A DNA stretch of 64,000 nucleotides from Neoarius graeffei (taxonomy: Eukaryota > Chordata > Actinopteri > Siluriformes > Ariidae), in the NCBI RefSeq assembly GCF_027579695.1, contig NC_083571.1, positions 36,999,943 to 37,063,942 of the forward strand, written 5' to 3'. A program made the position numbers and the translations under genes. Of the stretch, positions 23,324-36,100 are shown one piece after another (within the stretch, counting starts at the first letter, position 1; the number at the start of each line of letters is the position of its first letter). Under the pieces are notes generated by a model that worked only from the letters and a program-made list of their open reading frames with translations, was not told where the DNA came from and made no database searches.

Positions 23324-24429
23324 CAGTGCCGTATTAAGCCAATGCGGTGCCCCTGGGCACTATACCTCAAGTGCCCCCCACCACCACCCTGCGCGCACGC
23401 GTTCAGTAACCTCCTGCACACACTCACAAACCTTGCCCTTTGCTGTCAAAAATAGTAGCATATACATAAACAATAGTACACACAAACAAGGTCATTCTTC
23501 CTCATTGAAAATTTATTAAGTAGGCTACATCAGCCCATCAAATTCACTGAAAACAACCAACGATATGCATGTAGGCATATTGAAATGTCTTATTCAAAAA
23601 TGAGCAGCATATATTTGTATGTCTCAATAAAAACCTTCAAAGCATCCATACTCTATTCTATTCTATTCAGTTGAAATAGAGAAGTGTTCTACTGGCGTTG
23701 GCTGTGCTGGGTTGACATCCATAACACCCTCGTCTTCCTTCTCGTCACTATGGTGTGAACTGATCTCTACCTGGCTTAAAGTGGCTTCGCACATATCCTC
23801 CTCCCCGGGGTCTCCCTCGCTCCCATCTTCCTCAATGGGATCCTCGTCGTCGCCGACCCCTCGGCTAACACTGGCTGTGGTTGTAGCATCTCCCTGGCTA
23901 GTGCTAGCAGGGCCATCTCCCTCACTAGCATCGCTGATTTCACTAGCTTCGGCTTCAACGCTGGTAGTGACAGCAGTTGTCGATGTTTTTATAAAAAAAC
24001 AATCTAACACTGGAACATTTTTAATTGCAGCTACACGCCTGGAGTCTTTCTCTTTTTTTTAATTTTCTCTTCGCACAACCACTCAATTGATGTCTGTCCA
24101 TTTTTCATTTCTACCGTGGTTTTTAAAAAATTGATACATTTCACCGTAGGTGGACTGGCTCAACTGACAGGTTGAGGAAAGGGGGCTTAATGGTCACAGG
24201 CCACTCTTGCTCAGAATTATGATTATTGTTGTTGTTCTTATGAAATTAGTGATCATAATGAATTATATATGACTATTTAACAATGTCAAGTGTATAACCA
24301 TTTTAAGTGTACAAACATTCACGGAAAATATTTTTAAAGTTTCTGTCATGTGGTGCCCCCCCCACTGGCTGTGAGTGGTTAGTGCCCCTGGGCACTGTGC
24401 CGCAGGCCCATATAGTTAATCCGGCCTTG
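23324..24429 (-). mobile_element. hAT-like element, non-autonomous, with partial N-terminal transposase frame
   Basis: Ends CAGTGCCGTATTAAG (left) and the complement of CAAGGCCGGATTAAC (right) are imperfect inverted repeats, each backed by a GTGCCCCTGGGCAC palindrome. ATGTATG directly flanks both ends (23317-23323 and 24430-24436), a 7-8 bp duplication. On the - strand a frame ending at 23663 reads VPVLDCFFIKTSTTAVTTS and then a long acidic, Ser/Thr-rich region. This resembles the N-terminal part of fish ZMYM/hAT-type transposase proteins. A homopolymer A run near 24053-24060 breaks the frame upstream. No catalytic region is present. Confidence 0.72.
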
Positions 24430-25505
24430 ATGTATGTAGTGCGTCCCAAGACAAACAACTTTTGTATACATTGCATTAGCCACGCCCAACAGGAAGTGAG
24501 GTAATTGGGCTTATATGCGTTTGGACACATGGTCATTTTTAGCGTACTCCTCCTAGACGGTTCATCAGATTCATGTCAAACTTGGCAAACATGATGCCAA
24601 GATATTGCTGATGTTGAATTGGGAAGGGATTTTTGATATGTTGTAATGGCAATATTCTGAATTTTAATACTCGCCACATAAACAGGAAATGTGTCATGAA
24701 GTCATAATACATTTAATGATTTGGCTGAAACCTTTCAGGTTATTAGAGAATGTGATTATTATGCCATCTAGATGCCCAATATGCCTGTCTGGTATAGCGC
24801 CAACAACTGGCCAAGGAAAGAGTAGGGTTTTGAATATGTATGTTTTGACACATGATGAATTTTAACATGCCCCTCCTAGACGGTTCATGAGATTCATGTG
24901 AAATTTGTTATACGTGATGCCAAGATGTCGCTGATATTAAATTGCGAGGGGATTTTTAATATCTTGTAATATGTTGAAATGGCCTTATGATTTTAATACC
25001 TTGCCACATAAACAGGAAACGTGTCAGAAAGCCACAGTGCATTGACTGTATGGTCAGACACTTCTTACTTCAATAGATATTATGATTATTATGATAACCT
25101 GACGCCCAATGGGCCTGCCTGTTATAGCGCCACCACCTGGCCAAGCAGGAAATGTGCCAGAAATTGGCAATGCCTTAACTGATTGATCTGACACTTTACA
25201 AAATATTGTGTATTATGCTTGTGATGATATTCAGATGTGTAATTCAGATGCCTAGCACAGCACCACCATCTGGCCAAGCAGGAAATGGGCAAAAAATGTT
25301 CAGTTCATTGATGGATTGATCTGAAACTTTACAAAATATTGGATATTGTGATTCTGATGATATTAACATGTCTAATTCACATGCCTAGCACAGTATCACC
25401 ACCTGGCCAAGCAGGAAATGTGCCAAAAATTTTCAATGCTTTGACGGCTTGATCTATGACATGCTTGACATAGCACCACCAAGACACTCACACTCATATA
25501 CATGT

Positions 25506-25507
<2 letters not shown>

Positions 25508-25545
<38 letters not shown>
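25508..25545. repeat. (CA)n microsatellite
   Basis: About 19 CA repeats. Confidence 0.95.
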
Positions 25546-25549
<4 letters not shown>

Positions 25550-25635
25550 TGCAATCATATACACACACATGAATACTCACGAGAATGGGTAACATATACA
25601 ATTCTGTGCACACTCATACACACACTCACAGTCAT

Positions 25636-25678
25636 ATAGAATAGAATAGAATAGAATAGAATAGAATAGAATAGAATG
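25636..25678. repeat. (ATAGA)n pentanucleotide microsatellite
   Basis: About 8-9 perfect pentanucleotide units. Confidence 0.93.
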
Positions 25679-25887
25679 TGTTTATTGTCACTATACACAT
25701 GTACAATGAGATTAAAGCATCTCCAATAACAGTGCAAACAGTATGTAGAGTGAGAGAGAGAGGAAGGGGGAAAAAATTTATGCATACACACATACACTCT
25801 CTCACAAGTATGCACTCACATGCACATGCAACATCTATGAGCAAACTCTCTTTCACACACACACTTTCTCTCTCTCTCTCTCCCTCT

Positions 25888-25888
<1 letters not shown>

Positions 25889-25920
<32 letters not shown>
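25889..25920. repeat. (CA)n microsatellite
   Basis: About 16 CA repeats after a TCTC tract. Confidence 0.93.
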
Positions 25921-25923
<3 letters not shown>

Positions 25924-26106
25924 TAGTGGCCTGCCATCATTGTGCATTTTGTTGCAGACATATGAAAACTCTGCATGTACACACACACACACACACACTG
26001 CAGACACAGGAAAGCTAAGATGACTTAAGATTACAGCGTGAGATAGAGATAAGGAGGAGACACGTATAGTTTTGTACATATATAAATGTACATTTTCACA
26101 CCACAG

Positions 26107-26107
<1 letters not shown>

Positions 26108-26157
<50 letters not shown>
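26108..26157. repeat. (CA)n microsatellite
   Basis: About 24 CA repeats; the equivalent tract in the sister copy (20943-20970) is shorter. Confidence 0.93.
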
Positions 26158-26158
<1 letters not shown>

Positions 26159-26322
26159 ACAGTCTTTGTCTGTCTATCTCTCATCCGTCAAGCAGTTTGC
26201 AACATGCACATCACCTTTGAACATTTGATGAATATATGACATGTGACTGTTTTGTTGGGTGGCGGAATGTCCTGGGTTGCAGAACTACATGTGCGAGGGC
26301 CCGTCAAGGCCGCTAGAGGCTT

Positions 26323-26704
26323 TAATTTATTCATTTATTTTTTGAGTGCACTTCTTCAAACACTGAAGATGATTTAAGGGCCGAAACAGGCACAGGAGAG
26401 GCACATGAAATACACATCGGATAGGGGTTGGTTAAATAAAATATAAAATGAGGTACTACCTAATAGCGGTGCTTCCATTCAAATGAAAACAAACATGCAA
26501 CAGATGATGCACCTTGATGTGTTTCAATTTAAATTTTATCACGAGAAGATAAATTTCTCCAAACTCGCATGTATATTATTCTTTTTATTACTATAAACTA
26601 CAGTGTGCTTTAGGGATTTATAGCAAAATGTTTTGAAACCAAAAGATAGACAATTCATGAAAACACTGACTGGATTCAGGTCAACTTGTCAGATCCCGAA
26701 GGAT
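26323..26704. other. Unassigned DNA
   Basis: AT-rich, no gene or repeat recognised between the array edge and the tandem duplication. Confidence 0.3.
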
Positions 26705-27822
26705 CTGCTAAAAATGAGCAGCTAAAGGGCTGAACTGAATGACACCATACTAGTGTCTGGAAGGTTGTGAGTTCCAAGCCCAGTGCTGTCAGAAAGCCAC
26801 TGTTTGGATTGAAGTAAGTCTTTGTAGTTGTGACTGTTGATCATGGTTCTTTGCAGATGTCCAGGAGGGTTGTGAGCTCAAATCCCAAGGTGTCTGTTTG
26901 TCACACAGCACTACCTTGGGTTTAGTTCAGGGTATGTGCTGGTCATCAGGGTGCAGTATGTGGGTTTAGTTTAGGGTTGTGAGTTCAAATCCCAGCTCTG
27001 TGAACCAGTGTTGAATGCTAATAATATAAACATCATTCATTACCATCTCTGCTAATAATGTAAACACAATAAATCTCCAGCAATCTGTAGTGTGTTAAAT
27101 ATCACAATATGATCAGACCACACCTAATGATCTCACATGCACACACACGCTTGGAATTATTATAATAAACAGACTTCAAAGGAGGTTGAGGTGTATGCGC
27201 TCGTCTTTCCCTGAGCTGTGACACATTTATCGATGATTTGCTGTAATTCAGGTCGTTCTGGTCCTGCTAAAAATGAGCAGCTAAAGGGCTGAACTGAATG
27301 ACACCATACTAGTGTCTGGAAGGTTGTGAGTTCCAAGCCCAGTGCTGTCAGAAAGCCACTATTTGGATTGAAGTAAGTCTTTGTAGTTGTGACTGTTGAT
27401 CATGGTTCTTTGCAGATGTCCAGGAGGGTTGTGAGCTCAAATCCCAAGGTGTCTGTTTGTCACACAGCACTACCTTGGGTTTAGTTCAGGGTATGTGCTG
27501 GTCATCAGGGTGCAGTATGTGGGTTTAGTTTAGGGTTGTGAGTTCAAATCCCAGCTCTGTGAACCAGTGTTGAATGCTAATAATATAAACATCATTCATT
27601 ACCATCTCTGCTAATAATGTAAACACAATAAATCTCCAGCAATCTGTGGTGTGTTAAATATCACAATATGATCAGACCACACCTAATGATCTCACATGCA
27701 CACACACGCTTGGAATTATTATAATAAACAGACTTCAAAGGAGGTTGAGGTGTATGCGCTCGTCTTTCCCTGAGCTGTGACACATTTATCGATGATTTGC
27801 TGTAATTCAGGTCGTTCTGGTC
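26705..27822. repeat. 559-bp tandem duplication
   Basis: Copy 1 26705-27263 and copy 2 27264-27822 are almost identical; only about two substitutions were noticed (CACTGTTTGG/CACTATTTGG and CTGTAGTG/CTGTGGTG). Each copy holds three GGTTGTGAGTTCAAATCCC-type motifs related to the repeat at 8600-8965. CTG microhomology occurs at the junctions. It lies just downstream of the last exon of the galactosyltransferase gene. Confidence 0.92.
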
Positions 27823-28183
27823 CTGTGACAGAACCATAAGTGCTCCAACATGTTTCTGCGTGGCTGCACCCATTCATCCAATTAATAAAACACCACATTC
27901 CACAGCCTGCATTTCCTGCTGGGTCGGTATAGGTGAGTGGTGTCTGTGACCATGCCCTGCATCTCCAGATCATCACTTTAGTGCACGGTAACTTCAACTT
28001 CTCATAGTGTTTTATCTCCAAACTCTTCCTCTGAGAAACATCCAGGAGGTTCATTCAATCGGTTGCCAAATATAATAAAAATAAAAAAACCAATAATAAT
28101 AAAAGTACACATCAAAAAGGTGCTGCTTTCTGAAAATCTGTAAACATGTTCCTGAGAAAATCAGCTCCATGGCAGCATCACGT

Positions 28184-28189
28184 CTTTAA
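28184..28189 (-). terminator. Candidate polyadenylation signal (ATTAAA) for the galactosyltransferase gene
   Basis: On the - strand ATTAAA lies about 65 nt after the stop codon. The real 3' UTR may be longer; B4GALT 3' UTRs often are. Confidence 0.3.
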
Positions 28190-28252
28190 TTCCGTCTGAA
28201 CCTTCCATGAGGAGCTCAGTAATGTGGTGCTGCACTCCTGCATGTGTGCCGT

Positions 28253-28424
28253 TTAAATGTGTGGCGCATTTCCAATGTCCACGGTGATTTTGGTGTACAG
28301 TCTGTTTTTCTCCCAGCTGACCACACTGTAGTTGAGTGAATTAATACCATCTTCCCCCATCGTTTCTTTAGTGCGGGAAATTCGGCTGAACCTGCAAATG
28401 GACAAAGACCCCATTATATAAACA

Positions 28425-28462
<38 letters not shown>

Positions 28463-28759
28463 CTCTCAGGATTGGGTTGGTTCAGCCTGTCTCTCACATG
28501 ACGAATCATCTTACATCTCCCGATGTTGTGATCAGGTCGTGAGATGGACATTCCATGAAACGACAAGCTGCAAAAAGAATACAAATTAATGAAGTGTGCC
28601 TGTGTGTGTGTGTGTGTGTGTGTGTTAGTGTCTTACCGATTGTAGATGTCATCGTCCTCACCCCCCCAGCCCCAGTAGTTATTTGGGAAGCCATTGATCT
28701 TCAGGTATTGTTCTTTACTCAGAGAGGAAATACCACCGAAATACTGATTATACGGTAAC

Positions 28760-28795
<36 letters not shown>

Positions 28796-31700
28796 TGTTC
28801 TCATATACCGACAAATAATTCTTTAGTGATAATTATCAGGATGGTGTGTGCGTGTGAGAGACACATCTGTTGTATTATTTCATACAACAACTGATGTTAA
28901 TTAACATGAGCCATTCCTTTATAAAAACCATCACCAAACACAGGGACACTGAACACACGTAACGTTGAGCTGGGGGTTCAAATCAGGGCAGGGTCACATG
29001 TGGGTGGAGCATCGACACTTTCAGTTAATGTGAGACGATGATATGGTAGAAAAGGTAAATAATTCAGAATCCAGTCTTATTGAAATCTGATTATCAATTT
29101 GATGTGATTAAATCCAATCACAAACACTTTGACCCCACCCCACCCTTGACCCCGCCCCTTGATCCCACTCCCACCACTCAATCATCATTCAAACACAGGT
29201 TTCAAGTGAAGACTGTTTCACAGAAACTATTTAGCTAGCTAACGTTTATCTGTCAGCATGAATATTTAACCATATAAGGACATCAAAGTCAAAATATGTC
29301 CACAGGAAATGCTGCTGTGGCAACAAATCATAGCAACGGTTGCTAAGCAGTGATTGGAGGATAAACGTCTTTGCTTTTATGCATTTTCAAATTTCTCTGC
29401 CGTTTCCTTTCAGATTTTCACATGCAAATTTAAAATTAGCATAAAAACAAATAGAGGAGAATCTCTCTCTCTCTCTCTCTCTTTTTTTCTTTACTTGAAG
29501 CCAAATTTGTCCATGGCCACAGCAATGTGCCTCGGCTGGTCGTAACACTTGTAGAGGTTTCGGTCATCCAAAGGGATGAGATCAACATCACTGAAGATGA
29601 AACAGTTGTAGTCGTAGTCCTTCAGAGCCTCCACGTAGCCCACGTTCAACAGCTTCGCTCGGTTAAATGCTTCATCACCATCCTAAACACACACGCACAC
29701 ACAGAAGGAAGCATAACAAACACAATCAACCAGCCCTCAGAGTTTATCGCTAGCTGGAAAAGTGAACTAGCACCAGATGAACTGCCCCAACTCAAAATCT
29801 GTGTAAAGCATCATTTCAGTTGGTTTATTTATTTTAAAAAAATCAAATATTTTAATAGTAAAATAAATAAACTCAAATAATTAAAATTTAAAATACACTT
29901 TTCAAATCTTCTACTTAAAGATTTTGACACAGTTGCCCACAAATATATTTACTCGCTTTATCACTATTACGTCCCACCTTGCTGTAGTCGTGTGTAGGAG
30001 AAATTAGCCCCACCTCCTATGGCATCACTTTCAGGAGCATGCAATCAGTTTGAGTCACTTTGCAAAACTGGCTTTAAAAAGTCCTAAAAACTCATCAACC
30101 TTTTTATTTATCAGTTTATCATCATCATGTGCATGTTTCACTCTGTTCTGTGAAATTACACAGAAAATCGGTGACATTTTATCCACTTTAAAGGAACAGT
30201 CCACCGTACTTCCATAATGAAATATGCTCTTACCTGAATTGAGACGAGCTGCTCCGTACCTCTCCGAGCTTTGCGCGACCTCCCAGTCAGTCAGACGCAG
30301 TCAGACGCGCTGTCACTCCTGTTAGCAATGTAGCTAGGCTCAGTATGGCCAACGGTATTTTTTGGGGCTGTAGTTAGATGCGACCAAACTCTTCCACGTT
30401 TCTCCTGTTTACATAGGTTTATATGACCAGTGACATGAAACAAGTTCAGTTACACAAATTGAAACGTAGCGATTTTCTATGCTATGGAAAGTCCGCACTA
30501 TAATGACAGGCGTACTAACACCTTCTGCGCGCTTCGGCAGTGCATTGATATCTGAGCTCCGTATCAATGCGCTGCCGAAGCGCGCAGAAGGTGTTAGTAC
30601 GCCTGTCATTATAGTGCGGACTTTCCATAGCATAGAAAATCGCTACGTTTCAATTTTTTTAACTGAACTTGTTTCATATCACTGGTCATATAAACCTATG
30701 TAAACAGGAAAAACGTGGAAGAGTTTGGTCGCATCTAACTACAGCCCCAAAAAATACCGTTGGCCATACTGAGCCTAGCTACATTGCTAACAGGAGTGAC
30801 AGTGCGTCTGACTGCGTCTGACTGACTGGGAGGTCGCGCAAAGCTCGGAGAGGTACGGAGCAGCTCGTCTCAATTCAGATAAGAGCATATTTCATTATGG
30901 AAATACGGTGGACTGTTCCTTTAAACAGATTCTCTGTCAATATTTAAAAATGTTTCACATTAATCATGAATCCACAACAGTGAGTAACTCTGCTAAAACT
31001 GGAGCTGCTCTTTCTACCTTAAAGCTCAGTTTACGTTCCATTCAAATTCTGTTAACAGATAACACTTATCGACTGCACCGTGTGGAACGTGGTTCGAGAC
31101 GGTGCACTTTATGGCGTGAAGGAGAACCACGATAACAAAAAAAAAATCAGCTGGCAAATGATGTGCAAACTGGCTAATTATTCAGCGTGTAAAAAATCAG
31201 ATCAGTTTATTGACATGTTATTTAAATGTCACAAGACTGAACACTGAGAGAAAACAAAACAATCAGGAAACCCAACTTCTCCTCGAGGCTGGTTTGTTCA
31301 ACAGCGATGCAAACAAGTAAAATTCAAATCACAAGCGCGGACACTGGCGCTGCACGTTTTCATACCATAAACAAATCCCACCTTGCCAAACATCACAATA
31401 CAAAACAGAATCTTTGGATACTTCTATCGCAGCACTGTGAAATTCTGCATTCTGATTGGTCACGAGAGATTGATTTATTTACTCACAGCTACTTTTAATA
31501 CGTTATGGTTTCTATAGTAACAGCTCATTCACAGGGACGTGTACATGGACGCTCCACTCGCAACACACGGAGGATTGAATCGTAAAAGTGTTCTTGGTGA
31601 AGTTTTCTGTCAGAAGACAACAAGTATGTTTATTTAATGATCATGGAAGGAGTCTTCAGTGTCAGTGATCTGTAACGGTAAAGAACGTCTTCAGGATTGA

Positions 31701-32795
31701 GGAGTTTCCAAAAACATGGAACAAGGAAACGGAAGTGAGGACGAATAAAAGAAAGACAACAAAGTTTAGTTCAGACCAATAAGACTAGCCATTCAATGAG
31801 GACAAAAGTAACCTAAATGGCACCCTATAAAAAGAGGAGTTAATGTGTGTCTGTGATATTGATATGTTGCAGTAGCTGAGCTACATTACAGGGAAGATTC
31901 AGCACATGCCGTGTTTAGGAGGCGCTTTTTCACCACTTAGTCACCATTTTGATGTTTTCAGCTCTTCTTTTATGGAGTTTTTGTGTCGTTACATGTAAAT
32001 GCTGAGAATGTGCTTGGTAATTTACAGCTGATTGGCGTTTATCAACATGAAGAAGATCAGGGAAATGCTTGTAAAAAATTTACTAAAGGATTTTTAACAA
32101 TTATTCAACAAAATCGAGTTGTACACGAGCTGATAGCCAACAAGGCACGTAGCACAGAGCCGTCTATAAACTATGTACGATGAGATTGAGTGGAATAACT
32201 GTTTTATATCCATATTCACTTTTTTTTAATATCTACAGTCACTGGATTTTGAGAAACACCATTTTTATTTTTTGCAAATTCGATAAACAAAAACTTTATA
32301 TAAAACATCTGAGAAAATCATTTCTGCATTGCGTACACATGACAAACTGCATGCATGTGTAGTAAAATATTCAAATTTGACAAGATTTACATCAACAGTC
32401 GATCAATGAAAACATTTTATCAAAAAAATTAAGCTTCAAACTTTTCGAGTAGAGTTTGTATTTCGTCCTTGGTTGGTTCAGCAAAACGCTCTGCCATTGT
32501 GTTTTTCTCTACTCATTGTATATGAGCTGATATCCTAGTAATAGAATAGCCAATCAGAGCGCACGATTGTTTATATCCAGTGAATGTGGATAGAATAATT
32601 CAAATTATACAGTATATTGAGATACTATAAAGCTTTGTGGAGGATTTGCTAACATCCCCGGTTTTTTGTAAATGCTGTATTTGTGTATCATGTGATGTAT
32701 CATGATTGATATATTGTCATCTCCATATCATCCCTTCACCTTGAGCTTCATCAATAGGAATGTGAGTTTAAATTAGTTTGAAGTAAGCAGAGGAA

Positions 32796-32852
<57 letters not shown>

Positions 32853-33081
32853 TCGATGATGTAGATGCCATAGTCAAGCTGCTGTCTCTGCAGCATGGGG
32901 TGCAAGTAGAAGAGCCAGTACTTAAGGTGCATCTCTCTGTCTCTGAACGGGATGATGACCGCCACCTTCTGCTGAGACACACACTCGCTTGGTGTGTAGT
33001 GTCCACCCAGAGACAGACGAGTGTCCTTCATCAACATGTTCAACTTCACCGGCTCGGAAAAATCCACACTTAGTGGCCCCT

Positions 33082-33121
<40 letters not shown>

Positions 33122-36100
33122 TTGACTTTTCAAACCTCTTAATTGAACCAATTTATGGATCAAAAACACCTTAAAATGGCTCCTATGTAACTCAAAACCC
33201 CAACTACACCAACACCATGGTACAAGAAACAATTATAGCCAATTAAACATCAGTTTACCATCATCAACTATTCAAATTTGACCATTTCCCTGAGAAAAAA
33301 CTTACCAGAAACCTGAAAGAAAGCATATTCCACTCTGACCCTTGTTTCCACAAAGTTCTTAAACATGTCCACTCAGTTTACACTTTGCCCATCCTCCTAT
33401 AATCTCTATAGAAGAGTAATTTCTTCCATATGACCAGCTTTGGTTGCTCAATCCAAACATTTAAACAAGTACGCAGCTTCTTGTTTTGGGAGTATTTAAC
33501 CCCCAAAATAAGTGATTCTTTTGAAAAGGTGAACCTACATCTGCAAAACACTTCCTCCTACAAAGACCTTGGTGGCCATGACCCTGCCCAATACAGCACA
33601 TGCCAGTGCATATCACCAGAGAGTCCTGGAATGGGACTTTTATCCAGCACCCCCCCCATAAAGGTGATTGTATCTGGCTGTTCAGAAACACAGTCCTCCA
33701 TTTTGTATCAGGTCTCTCCTTCAGTATGTTAAAATTCACTTGACAATAATGTTGTACACAACCTTCTTACCAGCTGTTGTAAAATGTAAGTCCTGCATCC
33801 CCTTAAAGGAGTGCAGTCTCTCACTGTTACCATCTATAAAACTGTGGGGGTCAACAAGTAAGTCTGGAAATGTGACATTGACTGGACCACCATCAATAAA
33901 ATGATTAACAAAGGTCAAAAGGTAGTCAGGTAGACCTGCCTTCAAAGACCTCAGTATGTCCCCTACCATTCTTTCAGCCCTACAGGCCAGAGAGGATACA
34001 AGGTCATGTAGAGTGTCTTTCAGTCAGGTCACAGTTAAAACAGGACACAACATGTTCAGATACAACACCCTGTCTTGGCCAGTAAGGGTTAGAAAACAAA
34101 GATTCTGTTTGAGACACTCTGAGGTAATGCCGGGCCTCAAAAGCAGAACCACAGAAAGTGGAAGGCAGCACCTAAATAGATTTAGTGTGTGACAGTAAAA
34201 ACCACTGTCAATTGCTGAGCAGTTTGGTCCTGGCCCTCAAGGCCAAACTCCTCCCAGGGCAGATTTACACCATACAGCAACTTCTGGGCAGAATGAATTC
34301 TCATTGCTTTTACTTTGGTGGTTATGTGGCCTTCCCCCCTTCAGCCACAGGCAGATAAAGGACCTCAGGAGGGAGCCAGTGATTCCTGTCCAATAAGAGG
34401 TTCACAAAACGCTTCTGGAGAGAGGCAAGAAGCTTGGCAGGTGGAATTAAAACACTTAGCTTGGGCCACAGTATTGAAGCAGCCAAAATGTTGACCACAA
34501 GCACTCGTCCTCTGTAGGACAGCTGTAGACAAACCCACTCCCACCTCTGCAGCCTCTGCAGCACCTTTTCAGGCAATCCATCCCAGTTCCTCTGCATATA
34601 CATATAGATCAGTTCTGAAGAAGACCCCAGGATCTTAAGCCCATCTCAGCCTCACTGACAGTACATAATTCACTGACAGTGGAGTTGTGGCCACTCCATG
34701 TCCTGACACTGCCCTAACAGCAGGGACAGACTTTTACCCCAGTTCACTTTTGTAGTAGAAGCCTTCTGAAATGTGTCCAAGCAGGAAAACAAGTTCCCTG
34801 TATCCAGGGGTTAAATTGGGATTGGTTATGTGGGGGGGGCTCTGCCTCGTACCCGCCCCTGCCCCCGCCGCCCTGCCCCAATATACTTTTTGGAAAATAA
34901 CCCTCTAATTTGATAACCATATCATATTGCACAGAGATATACACCTTATCTGTGTGTTGTAGGCCTATGTGTGTCTTGTAGTGCCCCCCTACACATTATG
35001 GCAGTTTGAATGTAGATTGGTTGGCCAATGTAACAGATTGTACAGGTTGTTGTACATTGGTTTGAAGGAAATGATTAGTGGGGGGTCTGGGGGTCCTCCC
35101 CCAGAAGTTTTTTTATTATCATACATGTTATTTGCTGAATTCTGGTGCATTTTAATAAGTTGTTAGCTGACTTTACAGAGGTAGGTTGAGCAATATCATG
35201 TTGAATCTTGTCACATGCCTACAGGTGAAAAATGTGAAGGAGAAATGTTAAATATGCCAAAACACTGTCAGTCAAATTGTCAATCAAATATATTCATCCA
35301 GTGAATGCAACCAAATACAAACAACACTATAACATTGGAAGCATTTATTATTATTGTTATTATTATGTATTCAATTATTTATTTGGCATGTGGTGCTTTT
35401 TGTATTGTCTAGAACATACATAAGATGAGCATATTATAGCAGCAAAATAGAAGCACAATCATTTGAATGCAGCAAAAGTTTTGCTGCATTCAAATGATTG
35501 TGCTTCTATTTTGCTGCTATAATATGCTCATCTTATGTATGTTCTAGACAATACAAAAAGCACCACATGCCAAATAAATAATTGAATACATAATAATAAC
35601 AATAATAATTACACTAATAATATTAACAATAAATAATAATAAATTAACATTAAATGAAATATTAACAATAAATAATAAAACACTAATAATATTAACAATA
35701 CAGTGAACATAATAATTATCATATTTTTTATTATTAAAAACAAAATATCAAATAATACTGAAGAGGGGAAAAAATAATACTGATCTAAATATGTTGTTTT
35801 TATTTTTAGACAGTATGTGTTTTGCTAAACACATACTGTCTAAAAATAAAAACAACATATTTAGATCAGTATTATTTTTTCCCCTCTTCAGTATTATTTG
35901 ATATTTTGTTTTTAATAATAAAAAATATGATAATTATTATGTTCACTGTATTGTTAATATTATTATTAGTAGTTGTAACAGCAGTAGAAGTATGTGACTA
36001 TTTTGTAGCGCACTATCACTTCCAGAAAAAATTCTGATATGCAGGTAAAAGGGGAGACGGTGTACGGAGAAAATTATAAACAAGTCACAACGCTGAAACA

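Larger units (their letters stand above)
24437..26322. repeat. Diverged relatives of the array (right flank)
   Basis: Contains CATTAGCCACGCCCAACAGG and AGGAAGTGAGGTAATT near the start, then three to four degenerate units built around TATAGCGCCACCACCTGGCC and CAAGCAGGAAATGTGCC at 24790-25460. It ends with several CA tracts and the segment 25990-26322, which is a second copy of 20808-21152 ending in GGGCCCGTCAAGGCCGCTAG. This looks like the older edge of the same repeat family. Confidence 0.7.

Noticed and set aside
23712-24062. 116-codon + strand Ser-rich frame
   Set aside because: Antisense shadow of the acidic hAT N-terminal frame on the - strand.
27719-28054. 111-codon - strand frame with Trp and Cys residues just downstream of the galactosyltransferase gene
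   Set aside because: No domain recognised, it ends inside the recent tandem duplication, and it most likely lies in the 3' UTR or flank.
30409-30703. Two 74-codon frames with nearly identical protein on opposite strands
   Set aside because: Both arise from the two arms of the same hairpin element; not coding.
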